This document shows positions 23,311-34,879 of a stretch of DNA of 64,000 bases, piece by piece (position 1 is the stretch's first letter; each line of letters starts with the position of its first letter). Made by a program: the position numbers and the translations under genes. The stretch comes from Lepidurus packardi (taxonomy: Eukaryota; Arthropoda; Branchiopoda; Notostraca; Triopsidae): positions 12,648,001-12,712,000 of the forward strand of contig JAKZAN010000005.1 in the NCBI GenBank assembly GCA_023053545.1. The letters run 5' to 3'. Under the pieces are notes generated by a model, which was given only the letters and a program-made list of their open reading frames with translations, did not search any database and was not told the origin of the DNA.

Positions 23311-25776
23311 CTAAGTTGAGAAACATTTGATGCAGCAACGGAAAAACAGAGCCAAGATTTCGAGGATCGAAATGAGGCTAGCTCCCAGAAAAAGTCCCAA
23401 GTTGCCTCCCACTTCCCCTAATTTGGATTTTAATAAATTATAAAAGGAATTTTTAGAAATTTCATTGATTGTTTTTCATTAATTTCGTTACCGAGCCATT
23501 TAAGATAAGTATTGGTGTGACTGATGCGCGCTTGGTAGTGAAACGAGGGATAGAAGAAGTGCAGTACGACTGGATTATGTCTATGTAAATCCGTTTTTGG
23601 ATTTTTTCTGCAAGTTTTGGATGAATTGAGACAAGTAGAAGAATTTTACCTTAATACTTTCCAATAACTATATTGTTTGAGTAAGTCCATGTTAAACTCA
23701 GCATAACTAGGCGATAAGTCGTAAGTTTCTTGAACGCACTGTATGGGACATATTCTGGGATCTTCAGGAAGAAAAAAGGAATTCGCTAGTATTTTAGTTA
23801 TAGTATAGATTTACATTATTTATATTATTTAGTATAGATTTACTGTTCGAAAGATCGGTTAAGTTGAAATCCATAATGTGTTGAGGTTCACATAACGGTG
23901 TCGTGTCTAAAAGCCGAAAGGGAGTTAATAGATTTAGTGCTTAATTGTTTAAAGTGTGTTTCTGGCTCCCGTATAGCTTAGCTTCTCATAATAGCATGGG
24001 TTATAGACAAGCAAACTTGCGTTAAATCCACAAAAAGTTTTTTAAAACTCTTGGCAGTAATTTAGGGCACATCAACACAGATGGCATGGCAGTGGTACCG
24101 TTTGGATTTTTTACTTTCACTAATTTAACAAAGGCAAAAGCCGTTTCTAACTTAAAAGCCAAAATATATACACACCGCAGTGCTGCGCGCCACCTCGCGC
24201 TAGCTTGGGACAACAAGCTGTAAGCTATACAGGAGCCTTTAACGCATTTTAACCGAATTGAGATTCATTATTGGTATTAGAATGACCAGAATTCGGTCTC
24301 TTACTCCCGTATTTGTAATGTACCGCTGAACAGTTGCCATATTTCTGGTATTCTCGCTGGCTCTGGGTTAATAAACAGTTTCGCTTGCTGTAATAATCGT
24401 AATCAGGCGTCAATAATTGAATATTGATCGAATCCTTTGTGTCTATGCAAGTGTAAGGAGCTAGGGCGTTGTTCTTTAATTCACTACTGTCAATCTAAGG
24501 TTGGGAGAGGTAGAATGCATTGTCAGTCATCTTTCTAATGCGTTTTGGACGAATTTTGATAGGTTTACCACCGACTTGGTGATGGGCAAGGACACCCACG
24601 AAAAAGGCGCTGCATAGCGACCATTTGTATGTAAAATAGATCCGATATGTATAGACGGACTGGAAACTGCGTAGTACAAACCTTTCCGTAGCACGTACTC
24701 GGGTTTAATAAGCTCTATTTGAAAATCTGAAATTACAAAGATAATTAAAAATCTATTTTAAAAAAACGAATATAGGATACTTATGATTTGAATTGTGTTA
24801 GGCAGGACATAGACTAAGAAACCAGCATCCCTTGACTGGTATTTTTGCCGGATAGTTTTCCCGTGTGTGGTAATACAACTGCCAAAGATACTCACGTACG
24901 GTACAGGGTCGAAGAATTCCTTGCAGCAGTTTCGTTTACGGTAGAAGGCTCCTGCATGACTGCAGCCCAAGACCATATCATCACATCTGTTAAGTTTTTT
25001 GGTTAAAAGAAGATAGTAACACAGATTAAATGAAGGATTTAAGGCTCAGTATAACTTGATGGCTGCGTTTTCTATCACTGCTTTTAAGGTCCATGGACCC
25101 TTGGCCAGGATTGTATCAAATTCCGTTTTCAAAGCTTCTTGCTTCTTTGTATCCTTAATGAATATTGGATTGGCTGCATTTTCCGAAGTCGCGAGGGTCA
25201 AGTACGTGGCCGTTATATTATCCAGACCCATAGCTATGTACGTACCATTTTTCAAACATTTAGAAAGAATCATTTCACAGGGAAACTGTTGTAACAGAAG
25301 TAATACTGTCTCTCGCTATAGTAATATTTCTGGTAATCTTAAAAAATTATAAGGCTGGTAGACTTATAGGTATCAACAGTAATAGGAAGAGGAGATTCTT
25401 AGAAAGACTTACCTGCAAGTCGAGTCATGTTGAAGATTGAAGCGTCACAGATATGAATGTCAGGCAGAATTACACCCTGTTCCTGCTCGTCGGATCGCTC
25501 GATGAATTCAGTTGTTAGGGTTTGGCTAACTAAATTGCTCACGCTCAACTGAATGAGCAGGATGGCCACAACAGCGAAAGCCGCAATCACTGCGGCCCAA
25601 AGCCATCGGCAACAGAAGATTTCATTCTGGTTCACTACGTGCGCGAAGCCGTGGTTACCCGTGGTACGGCAGAAGTAGACCATTGTTCCGCAATCCCACT
25701 TGCATTGGCTGCAAGCAACGGCAGTCTTAGGTTCTTTGAGAAATTCTTTGACTGGATGTAATTCTGGACGGTACAT
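23311..25776 (-). CDS. DEG/ENaC (pickpocket-like) sodium channel subunit, copy A, 484 aa
   Basis: Exons E1-E9: 25776-25413, 25337-25287, 25233-25056, 24986-24781, 24726-24569, 24494-24305, 23761-23650, 23580-23492 and 23417-23311. Phases close (485 codons with stop). E1 carries FCRTTGNHGFAHVV with the gating HG motif (residues 42-43), TM1 (RWLWAAVIAAFAVVAILLI) and the post-TM1 motif LPDIHICDASIFN. E4 has the cysteine-rich NCCKEFFDPVPY and FGSCITTHG, like the family's G-x-CytFN motif. E6 and E7 hold further paired cysteines (CPIQC and SPSYAEF match the family's pre-TM2 C-x-x-x-C and S-x-A signature). E9 holds GGNLGLFLGASLISILEILA: the GAS selectivity filter and TM2. Predicted trimeric amiloride-type cation channel of the plasma membrane; the stimulus is unknown. 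The E2/E3 junction (donor GTTTCC) is weak but is the only in-phase choice. The TATA position upstream reads ATACAAGG. Confidence 0.9.
23964..24237. mobile_element. Inverted-repeat element in intron 6 of copy A
   Basis: Opens GGCTCCCGTATAGCTTA and closes TAAGCTATACAGGAGCC, imperfect terminal inverted repeats of about 17 bp. The interior includes CACAGATGGCATGGCAGT and CGCAGTGCTGCGCGCCACCT. There is no coding capacity, so it is MITE-like. Confidence 0.6.
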
Positions 25777-25847
25777 CCTTTAGCTGACCAGGTCTTGACG
25801 ACAGCCAGGTTTTCAAAGGACTAACAACACATGTCTTGCATCCTGGA

Positions 25848-25855
25848 CCTTGTAT
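25848..25855 (-). promoter_or_regulatory. Degraded TATA position of copy A
   Basis: On the minus strand this reads ATACAAGG where copies C, D, E, G and H have ATATAAGG. It sits 72 bp upstream of the ATG, as in the other copies. The surrounding promoter block (AGGTCC, then AGTCCTTTGAAAACC) is conserved. Confidence 0.5.
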
Positions 25856-26269
25856 TGACTATATAATTACCAAATCTACCAAAAAGATCTATATGAACTT
25901 TCTTGGAAGTCAAGGCAAGTCCGTGAATTCGACCACTCCTATGGACCTTAGTACTGACACATCCCCTTGAGACCGAGAAAGGCGGTGCCCACAAACTTTG
26001 CATTGGAAGATGTTCTTGTTTTCCTACTGTGTAAAGCTACATTCTGGGTTGTTGTTGGTCTGTTTTTATTCAAAACTGTGCCATCTAACGGGCACATTAT
26101 CGACTATTTCTGACCATTTAATATTTCTGATTTGTTAATTTTTTGGAAAAAGGTTATTATTATTTTGAAACAAACTTTCTATTGATCTTATTATTGGTAG
26201 AGAAAAGGAAAAAGGAAAGGCTAGATTCTGTAGTTTGATCTTTGTGGTTCATGCTAGTTTATTTTCAGA

Positions 26270-26700
26270 CGCCTAGATGGCGTTGTACGTTATAACAGGG
26301 GAAACATCTGGTGGCAGGAACGGTAGTTCGTCGTGGACGCGACTCGTGTTGTTGTCAAGTTTTGTTAAGGTGATAAAGAAGCTGTTCAAGGAGTAAAACA
26401 ACAAGGTAAGCCATGTTTTTCTTTAGAAAGACTGACTCCGCTGTCTGATTAGTTATAGTCAGTGAAATTAGTTTTCGGAAACTATATTCTTGGGCGAGTT
26501 TTTAGAAGTCAAATGAGACATTGTTGTTCTTGATTGGTATTCAAGAGAAACCACTCATTCTGAATAACAAACTAGGACTCTAGGACCAGTTAAACTAGGA
26601 CCAGTTAAACATTTTTGTAGGAGTTACTCCATTAGAAGTTAATCTGTTCACTCCCACCTTCTCCTGCAACATGACGTAAATTGGAACACACCTGGATCCT
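26270..26700 (+). repeat. Spacer element S, copy 3' of channel gene B
   Basis: GCCTAGATGGCGTTGTACG near 26271, TTGTTGTCAAGTTTTGTTAA, then AAAACAACAAG with the plus-strand donor GTAAGC at 26406. It is followed by a shared tail that ends near CACACCTGGATCC. Confidence 0.7.
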
Positions 26701-27524
26701 TCCAGAAGTTACAAAAAAGTTTTTTTACAAAGAAGTTTTTACAAGTTACTTCCTTGCAATTTTCCATATTTCATACACGAGTCGTGACCGTAATGTAGTG
26801 AACATAGACTTTTCATTAGCATACCACTAGATATAAGTGTATTAGTGTAATAATTCACAGTATATTAGTTATTTAAGTAGCTCTTTATTGTCTGGAGCTG
26901 TAGATTTATTACTATTATTATTAATAGGTTGTATTGTATCTTCCAGATTTAAGGTTAGGTTTAGGATTACTTTGAGAAGTAAAAGGGCTACTTTAGAAGT
27001 CTTTACAAGTCTTTAGCGACTTTAGCACGCGAAGGGCAGTTGAAGTGGACTTTTTACACTGGAAAGTTCTAGCATCAAGTTCAAAAGTAGTTTGTAAGGA
27101 AGCTTTTGGCAGAAACTCATGAAACTCTTGGGATTTTTTCCTTGTATGCAAATTGTCGACTTCTGAGGTCAAGGACCTGAGGGGAGGAGTGTAATTTCCT
27201 CTTTTAGTGCGGTTCTTTTTTAGTTCTCTTTTAGTTCTTTTAGAACTTAGATCGGCTTATTTTTCGGGTAGTTTTTCCTTTATATACACTTTATAAAAAG
27301 AATATATTGTGCTGGAACCACGCCTATTCTCTTAGAATCTTCTTTTCTTTATGCTCAAGTGGATTGATGAAAGTTAAATAACAGAAAAAAGTCCCGAGTG
27401 TGGATTACTTAAAGTGTATTAACTCGTAATTCTCGTTAGGTCCATGGGCGTGCGTAGCAATGATGAAACTTAGGAGCTAGTGCAAAGAATGAGAAGCTGT
27501 GAAGCTGTCTTTGAGAAGGAGAAG
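26701..27524. other. 3' flank of channel gene B
   Basis: Homologous to 22601-23310. It contains AGTCCCGAGTGTGGATTACT and the CGTTAGGTCCATGGGCGTGC block directly downstream of the gene B stop. No gene of its own is supported. Confidence 0.5.
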
Positions 27525-30082
27525 CTAAGTTGAGAAACATTTGATGCAGCAACGGAAAAACAGAGCCAAGATTTCGAGGATCGAAATGAGGCTTGCTCCC
27601 AGAAAAAGCCCCAAGTTGCCTCCCACTTCCCCTAAATTTGGATTATTATCAAAATAATTTGAGAAATTTCTATTTTTTTTTTACCGAGCCATTTAAGATA
27701 AGTATTGGTGTGACTTATGCGCGCTTGGTAGTAAAACGAGGGATAGAAGAAGTGCAGTACGACTGGATCGGATCTGTGTAGATTCAGATTTTTTTATTTG
27801 CAAGTTTGGATGAATTGAGACAAGTAAAGTCATTTTACCTTAATTCGTTTCTGTAATATTTTTGATTCAGTAATTTGGTATTAAAGTCAGCATAACTAGG
27901 CGATAAGTTGTAAGTTTCTTGAACGCACTCTTTGGGACATTTTTCAGGATCTTCAAAGAAAAAGAAAATTCATTAGTATTGTATGGCTCTTGTTGTTTTT
28001 ACAAGCATTTACTATTCGCAAGAACGCTCAAGTTAAAATCCATAAAGTGCTGAGGTTCACAGAACAGTGTCGAGTCTAAAAGTCGAAAGGAAGTTAATAC
28101 ATTTAGTGTGTAATGGTTTAGAATGTGTTTAAGGCTCCCGTATAGCTCAGGTTTTTACAGAAGAGTAGCATGGGTAATAGAGAAGCAAACTTATGCATGG
28201 ACACACAATTGTTTCGGAAATTCTTGACAGTAATGTAGGTAATATAAACACAGATGGCGTGACAGTTGTAACCCTTTCATTTTTGCTTTCATTAATTTCA
28301 CAAATGCAAATTCATTTCTGACTCGGGCGATACATAGCAAAGTGGAGAATTTGGGGACTGTCATGCCCTATAGTTATTTATTTTAATATACTTTTAACCA
28401 AAAATCCATGTAATTTGGTTCTAAACTTATCCCGTTTGCCGTTTTATGCGCAGACGCAATACGCGTTCTCATATACACTGTGCTGTGCGCCTCCTCGCGG
28501 CAGCTTGGGTGTAACAAGCTTTAAGCTATACGGGAGCCGTTACTTTATTTAACCGAATTGAGATTCAATATCGTCATTAGATTGACTAGCATTCGGTCCC
28601 TTACTCCCGTAGTTGTGGAATATCAATGAACAGTTGCTATATTTCCGGTATAGACCCTGCCAATACGTTAAGCCACAGTTTTTCTGGCTGTAGTACTCGT
28701 AATCAGGAGTCAACAATTGAATATTGATCGAATCCTTTGTGTCTATGCAAGTGTAAGGAGCCAGGGCGTTGTTCTTTAATTCACTGTTTTCAATCTAAGG
28801 GCGGAAGAGGTAGAAATTGTCAGTCATCTTTCCGATCTTTCTCATGCTTTTGGACGAATTTCGATATGTTTACCACCGTCTTGGTGATGGGCAAGGACAC
28901 CCATGAAAAAGGCGCTGCATAGCGACCATTTGTGTGTAAAACAGATCCGATATGATCAGCCGGACTGGAAACTGTGTAGAACAACCCTTTCTGTAGAACG
29001 TACTCGGGTTTTAGAAGATCAATGTCAAAATCTGGGATTACAAAGCGAGTTAAGTAATCTATTTTGGGGAAGAAACGTATATAGGATACCTATAATGTGA
29101 AGGGTATTAAGCAAAACATAGACTACGAAACCAGCATCCCTTGACTGGTATTTTTGCGGAATAGCTTTCCCGTGTGTGGTAATACAACTGCCAAAGATAC
29201 TCACGTACGGTACAGGGTCGAAGAATTCTTTGCAGCAGTTTTGTTTATGGTAGTAGGCTCCTGCGTGACTGCAGCCCACGACCATATCGTCACATCTGTT
29301 TCATTTTTATTTAAAAAAAATTGATATTTTAACACAGTATTAAGTTAATGATGTTATCACTTGATGGCTGAGTTTTCTATCATTGATTTTAAGGTCCATG
29401 GACCCTTGGCCAGAATTCTATCAAATTCCTTTTTCAAAGCTTCTTGATTCTTTGTATCATTAATTAATATTGGATTGGCTGCATCATCCGAAGTCGCTAG
29501 GATCAAGTACGTTGCCGTTGTGCTATTCAAACCCATAGCTATACATTTAACATTTTTTAATATTTATAAAGAATTACTCCACAGTGAAACTATTGTAACA
29601 GGAGTTATATTGCCTCTCGCTACAGTAAGAATTCTGGTAATCTTAAAAAATATGATCTTATAGAATTAGAAGCATTAAATAGTAATAGTAGACGTAGTAG
29701 CAGTTGTTTTGGAAAGAGACTAACCTGCAAGTCGAGTCATGTTGAGGATAGAAGTGTCACAGATATGAATGTCAGGTAGAATTGCAGGAGTGCTGTCGGA
29801 TCGTCCGACGAATTCAGTCGTTAAGGTTTGGCTAACTAAATTGGTCACGCTAGAGTGAATGAGCATGATGGCCACGCCAGTGGAAACAGCAATCACCGCC
29901 GCCCAAAGCCACCGCCAACAGAAGATTTCGTTGTTGTCCACTACATGGGCGAAGCCGTGGTTAGCCGTGGTACGGCAGAAGTAGACCACTGTTCCACATT
30001 CATTGTTGCATTGGCTGCAAACAACGGCAGGCTTAGGGTCGTTGAGAAACTCTTTGACTGGTTGTACTTCTGGAGGGTACAT
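27525..30082 (-). CDS. DEG/ENaC channel subunit, copy B, 482 aa
   Basis: Exons: 30082-29725, 29641-29591, 29538-29361, 29295-29090, 29031-28874, 28794-28605, 27950-27839, 27773-27685 and 27631-27525. All nine are in phase (483 codons with stop) with no internal stop, so the copy looks functional. E1 begins MYPPEVQPVKEFLNDPK, with TM1 WLWAAVIAVSTGVAIMLI, which is more diverged than in its neighbours. The E1 donor is GTTAGT instead of GTAAGT. E9 keeps the GAS filter. The HG motif is intact (ANHGFAHV). The promoter TATA position reads ATAACAGG (30154-30161), so transcription may differ from the TATA-bearing copies. Confidence 0.9.
28133..28538. mobile_element. Inverted-repeat element in intron 6 of copy B
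   Basis: Opens GGCTCCCGTATAGCTCAG and closes TTAAGCTATACGGGAGCC. At about 406 bp it is longer than the copy in A because of extra sequence around TGCGCAGACGCAATACGCGT. Non-coding. Confidence 0.6.
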
Positions 30083-30309
30083 CTTTTACCTGACCAGGTC
30101 TTGACGATAACCTGGTTTTGAAAGGACTAAAAACACATGTCTTGCGTCCTGGACCTGTTATTGACTGTTTAACGTTTTCTTCAATCATAAAACTTCTCAT
30201 CTAGACTAATGGCTTGTGTTTTATGCAACATACCGTGACGTTTTCGGGCTTGGACCAACTTTGTGTACTTTCTTAAATGACTAAATGGATTCCGAAGCCC
30301 TTTTTCCAG

Positions 30310-30350
30310 TTCGTCGCAGTCCATTTCGTCCTATAGAGCTAATTGGACCT
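30310..30350 (-). promoter_or_regulatory. Conserved upstream block of copy B
   Basis: Plus-strand text TTCGTCGCAGTCCATTTCGT continuing into CTATAGAGCTAATTGGACC. The same block lies upstream of C, D, E, G and H, at 224-248 bp from the ATG. A candidate shared regulatory element; the binding factor is unknown. Confidence 0.5.
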
Positions 30351-30472
30351 GACTCTCTTGGTCGACGAGCCAATTATGTTAGTAAAGACTAGTAATTAGT
30401 TAATTTTGTAAGTAAATACTTGGCAATACATTTGCCTGTTGTTTCCTTTGTTCCTTTTACTTTATTCCGTGA

Positions 30473-30860
30473 TTCCTAGATGGCGTTTTATGTTCACGTC
30501 TTGCAGAACACCCGCTATTAAGAACGTTAGTTGGTCGTGAACGTGTTCATGTTGTTGTCAAGTTTTCTTTTGGTGATAAAGAAGCTTTACTAACAAGGAG
30601 TAAAATAACCAGGTAAGCCATATTTTTCCTTACAAAGACTCGTCTGCATAATGTATAAAGTTGTCTGCTTAGTTAAAAAAAGCGAGATTCTTTTACTGAA
30701 ACTAGATTTGAAAGAGTTTTTCGAAGTCAAGAGAGGCGCATTGTTTGTTCTTGTTTGGTAGTCAGGAGAAACCACTCGTTCTGAAGAACGAATTAGGCCT
30801 CCCTAGTTAGACGTTTCTATAGGAATTACTACCCAGAAAAGTTATACGTCCCCTCCCACT
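30473..30860 (+). repeat. Spacer element S, copy 3' of channel gene C
   Basis: CCTAGATGGCGTTTTATG, TTGTTGTCAAGTTTTCTTTT, then AAATAACCAG followed by GTAAGCC (donor at 30613, plus strand). It is cut short near 30860 by a promoter-and-exon-1 stub. Confidence 0.7.
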
Positions 30861-30864
30861 TTAC

Positions 30865-31190
30865 CTAGGTTCTTTGATAAACTCTATGACTGGATGTACT
30901 TCTGGATGGTACATCCTGTAGCTGACTAGCGGTAGCTGTAGCTAACTAGGTCTTGAGCTGTAGCTGTAGCTGACTTGTAGCTGAGTCCGGTAGCTGACTA
31001 GGTCTTGACGACAACCAGGTTTTCAAAGGACTAACAAAACTGTCTTGAGTTCTGTACCTTATATTGATTATATATCTATCAATGATGTACATGAATGTTC
31101 TTCGACCACTCCTATGGACCTTAGTACTGACACTTCATCTTGAGACCGAGAGAGGCGGTACCCACAACCTTTGCATTGGAAGATAGATAC
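30865..31190 (-). pseudogene. Orphan promoter plus exon-1 stub of a channel gene
   Basis: Reading on the minus strand, promoter-flank sequence matching 25800-26010 of copy A leads to an ATG and about 17 codons (MYHPEVHPVIEFIKEPR), then stops.  Around 30925-31000 a TAGCTGACTAGG-like word is expanded into several imperfect copies, moving the promoter away from the ATG. It cannot encode a channel. Confidence 0.7.
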
Positions 31191-31720
31191 CCGAGTTAGG
31201 TTTAGGATTACTTGGAGAAGTAAAAGGGGTACTTTAGAAGTCTTTAGCGACTTTAGCACGCGAAGGGCAGTTGAAGTGGACTTTTTACGCTGGAAAGTTC
31301 TAGAAATCAAGTTCAAAAGTAGTTCGTAAGGAAGCTTTTGGCAGAAACTCATGAAACTCTTGGGATTTCTTCCTTATAGGCAGATTGTCGACTTCTGAGG
31401 TCAAGTCCCTGAGGGGAGGAGTGTAATTTCTTTTTTAGTGCGCTTTATGGCTTTTTTACGGCTAGTTTTGGTTATGGCTAGTTTTACCTTTATGGTACAC
31501 TTATATGATAGTGAGAAGTATATTGTGCTGGAACCACATTTATTCTCTTGGAATCTTATTTTCTTTATGCTCAAGTGGATTGACGAAAGTCAAATTACAG
31601 AAAAAAGTCCCGAGTGATAGATTTTGCAGTGTATTTAACTCGTAATTCTGATTTAGATCTATGCGTGGTGCGTAGAAAAGGATGAAATTGAAGGGGTAAT
31701 ACATAATCGGGAATAAGATG

Positions 31721-34137
31721 CTAAATTGAAAAGCATTTGACGCAGCAACGGAAAAATAGAGCCAAGATTTCGAGGATTGAAATGAGACTAGCTCCCAGAA
31801 AAAGGCCCAAGTTGCCTCCCACTTCCCCTAAATTTGGATTATTATCAGAATAATTTGAGAAATTTCTATTTTTTTTACCGAGCCATTTAAGATAAGTATT
31901 GGTGTGACTGATGCTCATTTGGTATTGAAACGAAGAATAGAAGAAATGCAGTACGACAAGATCTTCTCTACGTAAATCCGTTTTTTGATTTTTTCCGCAA
32001 GTTTCGGATGAATTGAGACAAGTAGCCGAATTTGAACTTGTTGCTATCCAATCATCATATTGTTTGAGTAAGTCGATGTTAAGTTGAGCATAACTAGGCG
32101 ACAAGTAGTAAGTTTCTGCAACGCACTGTCTGGGACATTTTCCGGGATCTTCAAAAAGAAAAAAAGGAATTCGCTAGTATTTTAGTCGTAGATTTACTGT
32201 TTGAAAGAACAATGGAGTTAACATCCAGAATATGTTGAGGTTCACATAACGGTGTCGAGTCTAAAAGTCGAAAGGGAATTAATAGATTTAGTGTTTAATT
32301 GTTTAAAATGTGTTTCTGGCTCCCGTATAGCTTAGCTTCCCATTAGAGAATAGCATGGGTTATAGAAAAGCAAAGTCGTGTTAATTACACGAAAAAATTT
32401 AAAAACTCTTGGCAGTAATTTAGGGCACATCAATACAGATGGCATGATAGTGGTACCGTTTCGATTTTTTACCTTCACTAATTTAACAAATGCAAAACCG
32501 TTTCTAATTTAAAAGCCAAAATATATACACGCCGCAGTGCTGCGCGCCTCCTCGCGCTAGCTTGGGACAACAAGCTGTAAGCTATACAGGAGCCTTTAAC
32601 GCATTTTATCCGAATTGAGATTCATTAGTGGTATTAGAATGACCAGAATTCGGTCTCTTACTCCCGTATTTGTAATGCACCGCTGAACAGTTGCCATATT
32701 TCTGGAATTTTCGCTGGCTCTGGGTTAATAAACAGTTTCGCTTGCTGTAGTAATCGTAATCAGGAGTCAATAATTGAATATTGATCGAATCCTTTGAGTC
32801 TATGCAAGTGTAAGGAGCTAGGGCATTGTTCCTTAATTCGCTCTCGTCATTCTAAGGTTGGGAGAGGTGGGATTGTCAGTAATTTTTCTGGCCTTTTTAG
32901 ATTTTTGGGGCGAATTTCGATATTTTTACCACGGACTTTGTGATGGGCAAGGACACCCATGAAAACGGCGCTGCATATCGACCATGCGTGTGTAAAACAG
33001 ATCCGATATGTGTAGACCGACTGGAAACTGCGTAGTACAACCCTTTCTGTATAACGTACTCGGGTTTAATAAGCTTTATCTGAAAATCTGAGGATACAAA
33101 GATAATTAAACATCTATTTTCAAACACGAATATAGGATACTTATGATGTCAAGTGTGTTGGGCAGGACATAGACTACGAAACCAGCATCCCTTGAAAGAA
33201 AAGCTTGGCGAATAGTTTTCCCGTGTGTGCTGATACAACTGCCAAAGATACTCACGTACGGTACAGGGTCGAAGAATTCCTTGCAGCATTTGTGTTTATG
33301 GTAGTAGGCTCCTGCGTGACTGCAGCCCACGACCATATCGTCACATCTGTTGCAGATTTTGGTTAAAAGAAGGTCGTACCACAGATTAAATGAAGGATTT
33401 AAGGCTCAGTATAACTTGATGGCTGCGTTTTCTATCACTGCTTTTAAGGTCCATGGGCCCTTGGCCAGAATTGTATCAAATTCTGTTTTCAAAGCTTCTT
33501 GCTTCTTTGTATCCTTAATGAATATTGGATTGGCAGCATTTTCCGAAGTCGCGAGGGTCAAGTACGTGGCCGTTATTTTATCCAGACCCATAGCTATATA
33601 TGTAACATTTTTTCAAATATTTAGAAAGAATTATTTCACAATGAAACTGTTGTAACAGAAGTAATACTGTCTCTCGCTATAGTAATATTTCTGGTAATCT
33701 TAAAAAATTATAAGGCTGGTAGACTTATAGGTATAAGCAGTAATAGGAAGAGGAGATTCTTAGAAAGACTTACCTGCAAGTCGAGTCATGTTGAAGATTG
33801 AAGCGTCACAGATATGAATGTCAGGCAGAATTACACCATATCCCTGCTCGTCGGATCGCTCGACGAATTCAGTTGTTAGGGTTTGGCTAACTAAATTGCT
33901 CACACTCAGCTGAATGAGCATGATGGCCACAACAGCGCAAGCCGCAATCACCGCCGCCCAAAGCCATCGCCAACAGAAGGTTTCACTGTTGTCGACTACG
34001 TGCGCGAAGCCGTGGTTAGCCGTGGTACGGCAGAAGTAGACCACTGCTCCACATTCATTGTTGCATTGGCTGCAAACGACTGCAGACCTAGGTTCTTTGA
34101 GAAATTCTTTGACTGGTTGTACTTCTGGACGGTACAT
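31721..34137 (-). CDS. DEG/ENaC channel subunit, copy C, about 484 aa, with a damaged splice donor
   Basis: Exons: 34137-33774, 33698-33648, 33593-33416, 33346-33141, 33087-32930, 32851-32662, 32148-32037, 31967-31879 and 31827-31721. Every exon is open, and TM1, the HG motif, the cysteine motifs and the GAS filter are intact. At the end of E7, where all other standard copies read AAG then GTAAAA, this copy reads AAG then TTCAAA, so the normal donor is gone. A GT one base earlier (donor GTTCAA, exon end 32038) joined to an acceptor two bases later in E8 (after GTAGAG, exon start 31965) would restore the frame with one substitution. Either the gene uses that pair or it is a very young pseudogene. 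Upstream it has a perfect ATATAAGG box. Confidence 0.82.
32318..32594. mobile_element. Inverted-repeat element in intron 6 of copy C
   Basis: GGCTCCCGTATAGCTTAG at the left end and TAAGCTATACAGGAGCC at the right. It is very similar to the copies in A and E. Confidence 0.6.
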
Positions 34138-34208
34138 CCTTTAGCTGACCAGGTCTTGACGATAACTAGGTTTTCAAAGGACTAAAAACACATGTCTTGC
34201 GTCCTGGA

Positions 34209-34216
34209 CCTTATAT
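34209..34216 (-). promoter_or_regulatory. TATA box of copy C
   Basis: ATATAAGG on the minus strand, 72 bp upstream of the ATG. An initiator-like TTAGTCC lies about 31-33 bp downstream of the TATA, giving a predicted 5' UTR of roughly 45 nt. Confidence 0.6.
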
Positions 34217-34360
34217 TGACCATAGTTATCGAACGATCTAGATGAACCTATTTCTTCGGTCAGAAAACTTATGTTTTATGAGATATACCTTGACGTTATC
34301 GGGCCTGGACCAGCCTACTTTGCATCCTTTTTTAAAAATTACTAAAAGCCCTTTTGTCAG

Positions 34361-34406
34361 TTCGTCGCAGTTAATTTCGTCGTATAGAGCTAATTGGACC
34401 CGCCCC
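34361..34406 (-). promoter_or_regulatory. Conserved upstream block of copy C
   Basis: Plus-strand TTCGTCGCAGTTAATTTCGT and then CGTATAGAGCTAATTGGACC, 224 bp upstream of the ATG. Confidence 0.5.
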
Positions 34407-34879
34407 TTCCTGCATGAGACTTTTTCTTTCCTCAAGAAACTTGTCATTTACACTAATGGGTTATGGTTTATGCAACCTACTTTACGCTTATAGGTCGGAT
34501 CACCTATTTTCAGTTCTTTTTTTTAAATTAGTAATGGAATCCGAAGCCCTTTTTGCCAGTTGGTCGATGCCCATATCCCCCTGTAGAGCTAGTTGTTCCC
34601 GTCCCGGCTGATCCAAGAGCCAATGCTACTCATAGAGACTATAATAGTTGCTGGTGTTAGTATTTACTTGAAGTGGTAGAGTTCGTGGAACCCTGCGTAA
34701 GTTTATTGCCTGCATTTGTATTTGACGTTTGCCTAAGAGGACGTACCAAGGGACGTACTAGGGTACAGTTATTTTTCTATCGTAATTGTTCTATTTAACT
34801 CGTAATTCCCGTTTATTTCTTTGTGCGGTGCGTACAGTTGATGAAATTCAAGGGATAATGTAAAATTGGGAATGAGAAG

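Noticed and set aside
25046-25273. Extension of E3 of copy A upstream (MILSKCLKNGTY...)
   Set aside because: It is open only in copy A; copies B and E have stops in that frame and C is shifted, while the AG before CTATGGG is kept in all copies.
29855-30121. Plus-strand frames recurring opposite channel exon 1 (also at 37380, 42051, 48900, 60816)
   Set aside because: They recur only because exon 1 is conserved on the other strand; they have no independent features.
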